Below, in pieces: positions 57,077 through 64,000 of a stretch of 64,000 nucleotides of DNA (the first letter of the stretch is position 1; each line of letters begins with the position of its first letter). The stretch lies in the NCBI GenBank assembly GCA_022385755.1, contig MU278354.1, positions 636,805 through 700,804 on the forward strand. The letters run 5' to 3'. This DNA is from Trametopsis cervina. Taxonomy: Eukaryota; Basidiomycota; Agaricomycetes; Polyporales; Irpicaceae. The notes under the pieces were generated by a model. That model did no database searches, was not told where the DNA came from, and saw only the letters and a list, made by a program, of their open reading frames with translations. Made by a program: the position numbers and the translations under genes.

Positions 57077-57599
57077 GTAGCTGGAATGCCCACTCCCAGG
57101 ATGGACGTGGTCTCTGTTCGTGGTTCTGGATGTACAATAGTCTTCTTGATGTATGATAATTTGATAGGGAAATCTCCACTAAACTCGCAGCAGACGTATA
57201 ACGCGAAAGTATATACAGTTTGAACGAAGGAGAAGGCTTGAATTAGGCGCGGAGACTTTGGCTCTTCCTATTCAATGTGATGCATCTTTCGGGCGAAGAT
57301 GCGTCGCAGCTTGGGATAGCCCGTACAGTATTATGGTTGGTATAAGATCGGACAGTTTGGCCATTGTTGGAAGCAGCGGAGGTACCCACGAATGTGGCGC
57401 CAGGCGCAAGTGTATTTCTTGACAAATGGGAGAATGACTCGTAGAGAGAACCTCTCTTGACACCGTGTACAGAGCGGCGGATTCAAAAGGAGAGGTGAAA
57501 TCTGGACGTGAGTATGTTCTATCTAGCCTTCCATATTAGGCTATCCGGATCTTGCCGTGTCATAAACGAGCCATCGGGTCTTGCCCACCTCGGCCATGT
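57077..57599. other. Intergenic, no supported gene
   Basis: 3' flank of the seven-helix gene. Minus-strand frames at 57243-57463 overlap each other and have no recognisable content. Confidence 0.4.
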
Positions 57600-57833
57600 T
57601 TATTGTCTTTGCGTCTGCCATCGCATGTTCCTGCATTGCCAGCAATCACCATGTAGAGCACTGCTGTCGCCCGCCTCTGCTCCGACATACAAAAACGTGT
57701 CATTAACACAATAGTGCATCGTTGCGATAGTCGCGTGGTTCCGCCCGCGAATATCCGCCTGGTGTTCCTCGCTGCAGAGATGCTCGAAGGTGAACGTCAC
57801 ATCTACACAGCTCGGTTTGATGTAGAAAGCCAT
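57600..57833 (-). CDS. Possible short single-exon ORF, unknown
   Basis: An ATG at 57833 opens a 77-residue frame (MAFYIKPSCVDVTFTFEHLC at the start, stop at 57600) with five cysteines and a balanced amino-acid composition. There is no signal peptide, family or intron support. Could be a chance frame. Confidence 0.25.
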   Translation of the reverse strand: MAFYIKPSCVDVTFTFEHLCSEEHQADIRGRNHATIATMHYCVNDTFLYVGAEAGDSSALHGDCWQCRNMRWQTQRQ

Positions 57834-58190
57834 TGCCTTACCTCGTGGCCGCTGTGAAGCCCGGACTCTGATCACCTGCAGTGAGGCCCGGCGAATATAG
57901 GTACGAATGCGCTCAATCTATTAGGCCCGCAAGGTGCGATCAGTTGCTTTTGTCTGCCTCCTGTGAGACGTCCGATCTTCCAAGCGCTGGCCTAGTTATT
58001 GTGTTTGCACCGATCCATGCAGCAGCGCGAGACAATTAGCGCAGCCCAGTTTGGCCGGCCAAGTCGCGAGCGAATGTTAGAAAAGCAGCAGGCTGCGGCA
58101 TGGTATGTAGGCCACTACTTCCCTCCCCTTTACCCTTCTCTCACCCTTCACCTCGTCGTCGTTCGGCGGGCTTCCTTAGCAGGGTTCAAC
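57834..58190. promoter_or_regulatory. Upstream region of the OPT transporter gene
   Basis: The last 80 bases before the ATG are CT-rich (58110-58170), as in other leaders of this window. No TATA box seen. Confidence 0.4.
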
Positions 58191-61023
58191 ATGTCGACAG
58201 CTCTTCGAACTCCTGCCACCTTCCAGCGCTACCGCCCTGATGTGCCCGAGGATGTTGATGAGATGATGGAGCACTTCAACGATCCCAACTGGGACTACAG
58301 AGCGCCCTCACCGACCCTTACTACCGAGTCCTACGACCTCGACCACAAGGTGAAGAGGTCGGGCTCGAGCAGGCACTCGTCCGAATTTGATTCCGAATCC
58401 AATGTCGACTCGACCTACCACAACTCAGACACCGTCGACAAGTCTGGGGTGAGCGGGTCCCAGCTGTGGACATCTGGCGCGAGCGATTTTGAAGAGTAAG
58501 TCGTATTCACAATAATTGCATCAAATCAATTCCAATCACTTTCGCAGTGAGTCGCCGTATCCAGAAGTACGTGCCGCCGTCTCCAACACCGACGATCCAT
58601 CAACCCCTGTGAACACATTCCGAGTGTATGTATTGTCCTTCCCATCTCTCTAGCATATCCTCACATCTCGTTATCCAGATGGTTCCTTGGATGTATCACC
58701 GTGTTCTTTGTGACGGCCCTTAACCAGACGATGAGCATGCGAAGTACGTATTTCCGTATCTCCAGACGAATCTTTATCTAATCGAGATCCCAGATGCCTC
58801 GTTCACCCTGAACTCCCTCGTCGTGCAAGTCGCGATCCTCCCCATTGGCAAGTTCCTGGCCTTCATTCTCCCCACCAGGCGTTTCAAGACTTTCGGCTAC
58901 GAATGGACACTGAACCCCGGCCCCTTCAATCTCAAGGAGCACACAGTCATCACCGCCATGGTCAACGTCTCCTGGCAGACTTCGTATTCCGCCAGTGTTG
59001 TCATCCTCCAGCGAGTCTCTTACGCCCAAGACCTCTCATACGGTTACAAGATCCTCCTCGCCCTCTCCTCGAACTTCATGGGTGTCGCATTGGCCGGTCT
59101 CTACCGCGGGCTGCTCATCTGGCCAGCGAGCATGATCTACCCCGGGACACTCGTCAGCAGCAGCTTGATGAACACCATGCACCGCGCATGGGGCAAGCAG
59201 GAGAGGAACCACATCAGCCGCTCGAAGGTCTTCACCCTCGTCACTCTCGGCGCGACCATCTGGTACTGGCTCCCCGGATACCTCTTCACCGCACTTAGCT
59301 TCTTCTCCTGGGCGTGCTGGATTGCGCCCACCAACCCAACCGTCAACACCCTCTTCGGATCTGCAACCGGCCTGGGTATGACCCTCCTCACATTCGATTG
59401 GTCGCAAATCAGCATCATCTCTGCTGCGAGCCCTCTGATTTCACCGGTATGTCCGTCTTGTGTGCGACGGTGGTATCTGAGCTGACGATTATCTTACAGT
59501 GGTGGGCTGAAATCAACTTGTACGTTTCGTTCGTGTTCTTCGCATGGATCATCGCTCCCGCTCTGTACTGTGAGTACCTACACGTCCTCCACCAATACGT
59601 CCCCCAACTCATCTGCATCTGCTTAGTCTCCAACACCTTCTACGCGAAGTATATGCCAATCTCCGCCACCGCCAGTTTCGACAACACCGGTCTCATCTAT
59701 GACACCTCGCTCATCATGACCGACGGCGCCTTCGATCAGGCCAAGTATGAAGCATACTCCCCGATGTTCCTCACGACTATGAACGCCCTCTCTTATGCCT
59801 GCTGCTTCGCCGTTGTCCCGTCCGTCATCGTGCACACCGCATGTGAGTTATCATACAGTCCCTCCTATATAGCAGTTCGCTGACATTTCTTGACAGTGTG
59901 GTACGGCCGCGACATGTTCCGCATGCTCCGCACGTCCAGGGCCGAAAACCGCGACGTCCACACCCGTCTCATGATGTCGTACGCAGAGGTCCCGCTGTGG
60001 GTTTCCGCCGCCATCTTCGTAGCCTCCCTCGTCTTCGGAATCATCGCCATCGAGATCTTCCCTACCGGATTCCCCGTCTGGCTGCTCTTCGTCGTCGGCG
60101 CCACGCTGCTGACCATCACAGTACCGATCGGCATCCTTCGCGCTGTCACCAACCAGAGCGTCCAGGTGAACTTCCTCGCTGAGCTGCTCGGCGGGTACAT
60201 CGTCCCTGGAAAGCCTGTGGCGAACGCGCTGTTCAAGGCCTACATGACCGGACCGATGGACATCACCCTGCTCACTCTCGGCTCCATGAAGTTGGGTCAC
60301 TACATGAAGGTTCCCCCGAGGCTGATGCTCAGTGCCATCTGCGTCGCGGTCCTCATCATGTCGTTCGTCACCGAAGCCGTCTTGGATTTGGTGCTCAACA
60401 ACGTCCAGGATGCCTGCACGCCCTTGACCACCACCGGGTTCACCTGCCCTCTGGACGGTTTCTTCGCGGATTCGGTAACCATCTGGGGTGTGATCGGTGC
60501 GCAGCGCATCTTCTCTGTCGGACAGCTGTACGTTCTTTTCTCTACTCGCGCTGAGTCGCTTCATTCTCACACTCTTTTGTTCAGGTACAACCCCTTGCTC
60601 TGGATCATGTTGATCGGTGCCTTGGCTCCCATCCCTCTGTACATCCTGGCCCGCCGCTACCCCTACTCCCGCTGGCGTTACGTCAACGTCCCAGTCGCAC
60701 TCAGCGCTGCCTACTTCTTCCCCCCGGCCAACGGCACCCAGTTCACCACCTGGTTCATCATCGGCGCCATCTTCCAGTACTTCGCCCGCCGCCACCACTT
60801 CAGGTGGTGGATGCGCTACAACTACATCATCGCCGCCGGGTTGGACGCAGGTCTCGCCATCGGTGGGATCCTCATCGTCCTCATCACTGCCATTCCCAAC
60901 GGCGGAAACGGCCTGCAGCTGGTGTGGTGGGGCAACACGGTATGGCAGAACACGAATGATGCGATGGGCATGCCATTTATCATGCTGCCGCCGAATGCGA
61001 CCTTTGGACCGACGAAGTGGTGA
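58191..61023 (+). CDS. OPT-family oligopeptide transporter
   Basis: Proton-coupled uptake of small peptides (or glutathione/metal chelates) across the plasma membrane. Eight exons (58191-58495, 58548-58625, 58679-58743, 58794-59446, 59500-59569, 59627-59842, 59897-60527, 60585-61023) give 818 residues, the usual OPT size. A hydrophilic N-terminal tail of about 140 residues precedes about 14 membrane helices. Family marks: NPGPFNLKEHTVITAMVNVS, the equivalent of the SPYxEVRxxVxxxDDP box split over an exon (ESPYPEVRAAVSNTDDPSTP), YGYKILLALSSNFMGVALAG, and the C-terminal FNYIIAAGLDAG-like RWWMRYNYIIAAGLDAG. It ends FGPTKW. The ATG chosen (MSTALRTPATF) follows a CT-rich leader. Confidence 0.95.
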
Positions 61024-61492
61024 TGAAGTGCTCAGACCACTGGCTCCCATGAACTGTATATCATTATTCTTGTCACGTATACCATAACCCCCCTTCTTTC
61101 TTCGTAGGTGTTGTACTGGTAGTATCATTCTTTTTCTCGCCATGCACGACTGTTCCGCTTCCGCATCCTCCACGCACTGTATCATCCGCATTTTGTTTTG
61201 TTTTTCTTCCTTGGATTCTTTGCCCTAGCTGCGGGAAGTCAGTTTTTACTTCGTTCCCCCAGATGAATGTGTAGCTAGAACTGCGCCCGTGGCAATAGCT
61301 GGTCCTTACTGCACGCACCGCTCGCATGTATTACTAGCCAGTGCTTGACTCACCGGTGTAAACATGTAGATTATCACGAATTAAAACGAGATGATCAATG
61401 AATGCGCGAGCGAGTGTTTTACAGTCGCAATACCAGTGCCATGAGAGCAAGATAGACTTGCACAGGTTTATAATGGACGCTACTAGTACATC
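61024..61492. other. Intergenic between convergent genes
   Basis: 3' flanks of the OPT and MYND genes. T-rich tract at about 61130-61210. No gene. Confidence 0.5.
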
Positions 61493-62340
61493 TTACGGCG
61501 GAGCATTCAGCATCGGGAAACCCTCCCTCCCCTTCTGTCTCTGTTCATCATAATACTCCCGTACAAAGAACTGCCACGTTGCAGGATTCATAGGGCTCAC
61601 CCACTTGTCCGTTTCCCATACAACAGACCCGAGAAGAGTGGCGTGAAACTTCCAGACGGCCTCAAGCACTTCACGGGTCAGCGGCTTGTGATCTTCACGA
61701 AAGACGATGCACTACAGCACCATAGTCAATAGGTAAATCCTTCGGGCTATCGCGAAAGTGATTAGGACGTACGGTACCAGGGTCATTCATCTGCCAACTG
61801 GTATAGCGTGTCAGTGGCAGAAGTGCACGGATACTTGCATGCCTACTCACTGCATTGGTGCGAAACCATTGTCCGGCTCGATGCGAAGGTAGACAGCGAG
61901 CTGGTTCCCGCTGCCTTCCTCGCCGTTTGCGATGGCGGGGCTATAAATGCGCAAGGGTAAACCATAAGCTTTTGTTGACGTGCAAAGTTCTGCGCGGGAG
62001 AACGCAGGATGTTGCTTATTCAACAGGAAGTGTTGGAACTGCGCCGCAGGGTTCATGGATCCAGGGCAACCCGCCTCCTTGGAGGAAAGCACTTTGATAG
62101 CCCAGACTTCGGAGGGGCTCCAAACGCGACAGATTGGCTTGTGTATGGTCCAGTGTTTCTTTTGGCAGTCCTGAGACTAGACGGAAAATTGGCCGTCAGC
62201 GAAAGAGCGATCATATTATGAAGGCGGGAGAGTACACATACGCAATATGTGACCGTTTTGCAGCGAGAGCATCTCTGGTTGACCTCGTAGGATGTTCCAC
62301 AGCTCTGGCAGAGCGGCTCATCACTGGCTCGTGTCGACAT
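61493..62340 (-). CDS. MYND zinc-finger protein
   Basis: Exons 62340-62242, 62176-61851, 61797-61773 and 61711-61493 give 222 residues. The MYND finger occupies about residues 10-50: CQSCGTSYEVNQRCSRC, then TYC and SQDCQKKHWTIHKPIC across the first intron, with all eight Cys/His ligands present. The remainder (residues 55-222) has no SET domain or other known fold that I recognise; it ends REGFPMLNAPP. Many basidiomycete genomes hold expanded sets of such MYND-only proteins, whose fingers mediate protein-protein contact. The third exon is only 25 bases. Confidence 0.8.
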
Positions 62341-62652
62341 GATTATCTAGACTTGGCGTACAAGAGCAGACGATGAGAGGTTGCGTTCGGATAGGCACCG
62401 TACGTTATATATATTTCGAGGGAGTCTTTGATTACATCCCGCGCCCTTCCATTGCTTGGTGTATCGTTCGCACGACGTATTAGGGTTTAGTGTTGTCCGC
62501 TTTCTAGGAGCGCTATCGGTAACTTTCTTTCTGTGGCTTACCGTATGGAGGAAATCACACACCCACTTGAAAACGCTATCAAAAGATTTATAGTGGCCTG
62601 GGGTGACTGGCATACTGCAAATATAGCGAAAACAGATAAAGAAGCGTACATT
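62341..62652. other. Intergenic, no gene seen
   Basis: Short spacer between two minus-strand genes, serving as the MYND promoter and the PRP19 3' flank. AT-rich around 62400-62420. Confidence 0.4.
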
Positions 62653-64000
62653 TTAAGCAGGCAGGCCCCAGATCCGTACGTCTCTACCGCTCGCACCCCA
62701 AATCTCCTTCCCATCTCCACTGAAGACGAAGTCAACGACTTCGCCACCCTCCTCGAATCGGACAAGCTCTTCCCAGGTCTTGTGAGCGAACACGCGGACA
62801 CCTTCGCTTCCCGCAACACCAAGCAACTGCGCGCTGTAGTCGTACAGAACCTTGTGGGTCTTGAAACCGTCGCCCAACTGAATGGAGTGCGCCAACTTCG
62901 GCTTGCGCAAGTCCCAAATCGCGACTGACGAAAGGGAGTCGGGGGCAAGCAGGTGGTATCCATTTTCAGAGAAGCTCAAAGAGTTCACTGTGAAAGGAAC
63001 TCCAGAGGGCGGTGTGAGCGTGGCGGCGACTGCGCCGGAGCGGATGTCGAAGATTTGAATGGTGGAGGCAGGGCCACCGACGGCGAGAAGTGTACCGTCA
63101 GGATGGACCGCAAGAGAGGTAATAGGCTCGTCCGATTCTGCTGAGCGATATACTTGGTCAAAGGTGTTCAGATCGTGTAACGAATATGTGCGGTCGGCGG
63201 AGCTGAGAGCCAAGAGGGTGGAGGTCGGGTGGACAACGAGACCTGTAATTTCACCCTTGTGGGTACGGATTGTGCCCTTGGGGATGTATTCACCAGAGGC
63301 TTCGTCTGGCGACCATGCCTTAACCATCTTGTCGGCACCACCAGAGAGGAGCAGTGTCGGTTCGCCCTCGCGCTCCCTGAAAGCGACGTGGTTGATCTTC
63401 TTCGTGTGTCCTTTGAGCGATGCCAAAACCTTGTCCGTCGACCTATCGTAAAGCTGAACAACCTTGTCGTTCCCACCAGTGAGGAATTGAGAAGGGTTTG
63501 TCTTTGAAACAGCAAGAGCCGTAACACCAGCGGGAGACGATGCATGCAGAGATGGCACGGTGTGCTTGGGGGTGAAGGTCTTGATTTCCTCCTGAGTAAC
63601 GTACCCAGCAGGGGCCTTGCGCTTCTTACGAGCGGCGGAAAGGGTCTTGTGGGTCTCATCTATCTGGCTGAGGACGTTTTCAGGGAGTCCGCCGGCCTCG
63701 GCAGCCTCTGTCATCTCAACGTCTCCAGCAGCACCGTTAGCTGGGGCAACACCCATCGTTGCGGAAACGCTGGCAAGTGCCCTGTTTACGAAAACAAATG
63801 ATATCTGTCAGTTCTCGAAACTATACGTCGCGGTGGGAGGAGTACTGACTCTCGTGCAGCGTCACGTTCGCGTATAAGACGCGCAACAACACGCGTAGCC
63901 GCATCTTGAGTGTAGAGCGAAACACTGAGTTCTTGCTTCAAGGAGTTGTTCTGTTGCTTGAGCGCGAAAACTTCGAGCATTGCAGCATCCCACTCATTCT
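62653..64000 (-). CDS. PRP19: PRP19, U-box E3 ligase of the spliceosomal NineTeen complex, 5' end cut
   Basis: Core of the Prp19/NTC complex that activates the spliceosome. The window holds the part after the U-box, which lies beyond the right edge. Exons seen: 64000-63850 and 63781-62653. The first encodes the tetramerising coiled coil (LEVFALKQQNNSLKQEL and ARLIRERDAAREA). After an acidic linker and KTFTPKHTVPSLH come WD40 repeats of a seven-blade propeller: QFLTGGNDKVVQLYDRS, TLLLSGGADKMVKAWSPD, LLALSSADRTYSLHDL, TLLAVGGPASTIQIFDIRSG, SSVAIWDLRKPKLAHS and EIWGASGRDVRIWGL at the end. The stop is at 62653. Confidence 0.94.

Overview
This is a eukaryotic nuclear window from a filamentous fungus, most likely an agaricomycete basidiomycete. 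Genes are packed tightly on both strands and are cut by many short introns of about 47 to 70 bases with GT..AG ends. Single proteins can have ten or more exons, tRNA genes carry introns, and there are basidiomycete-type seven-helix membrane and small secreted proteins. I assigned exon boundaries by eye from splice consensus, reading frame and family conservation. For the genes where exact exons are listed, the spliced lengths sum to whole codons.

Left part (1 to 16.5 kb): an SR-protein kinase that runs off the left edge diverges from a STE20-type kinase. Then follow tRNA-Gln(CTG), NPL4 (Cdc48 cofactor), a Cys-3/Zip1-like bZIP factor, the copper chaperone COX19, a glycerophosphodiester phosphodiesterase and the Rieske subunit of complex III.

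Middle part (16.5 to 36 kb): a full-length ABC-C (MRP/bile-acid type) transporter; a Nudix hydrolase with a probable C-terminal membrane anchor, lying between two identical tRNA-Gln genes in opposite orientation; a small secreted protein with dibasic sites; and a tricalbin/extended synaptotagmin membrane-contact-site protein.

Right part (36 to 64 kb): a kinesin-6 and the kinetochore scaffold Spc7/KNL1 share one short divergent promoter. Next come a short three-exon gene of unknown function, a six-cysteine secreted protein and a coiled-coil protein. ALG10 glucosyltransferase and the eRF1 methyltransferase MTQ2 form a head-to-head pair. They are followed by a TauD-type dioxygenase, a MITE with perfect 28-bp inverted ends, a seven-helix membrane protein, an OPT oligopeptide transporter, a MYND zinc-finger protein and the splicing ubiquitin ligase PRP19, cut by the right edge.

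The genes do not form one pathway. Most are housekeeping. The accessory-looking stretches are 23.4-30.6 kb, 44.9-47.0 kb and 54-58.2 kb. No biosynthetic cluster, CRISPR array or virus was seen. The most novel items are short spliced genes: the 107-residue gene at 45.5-45.9 kb, the dibasic-site secreted precursor at 27.9-28.4 kb and the six-cysteine protein at 46.1-46.5 kb.
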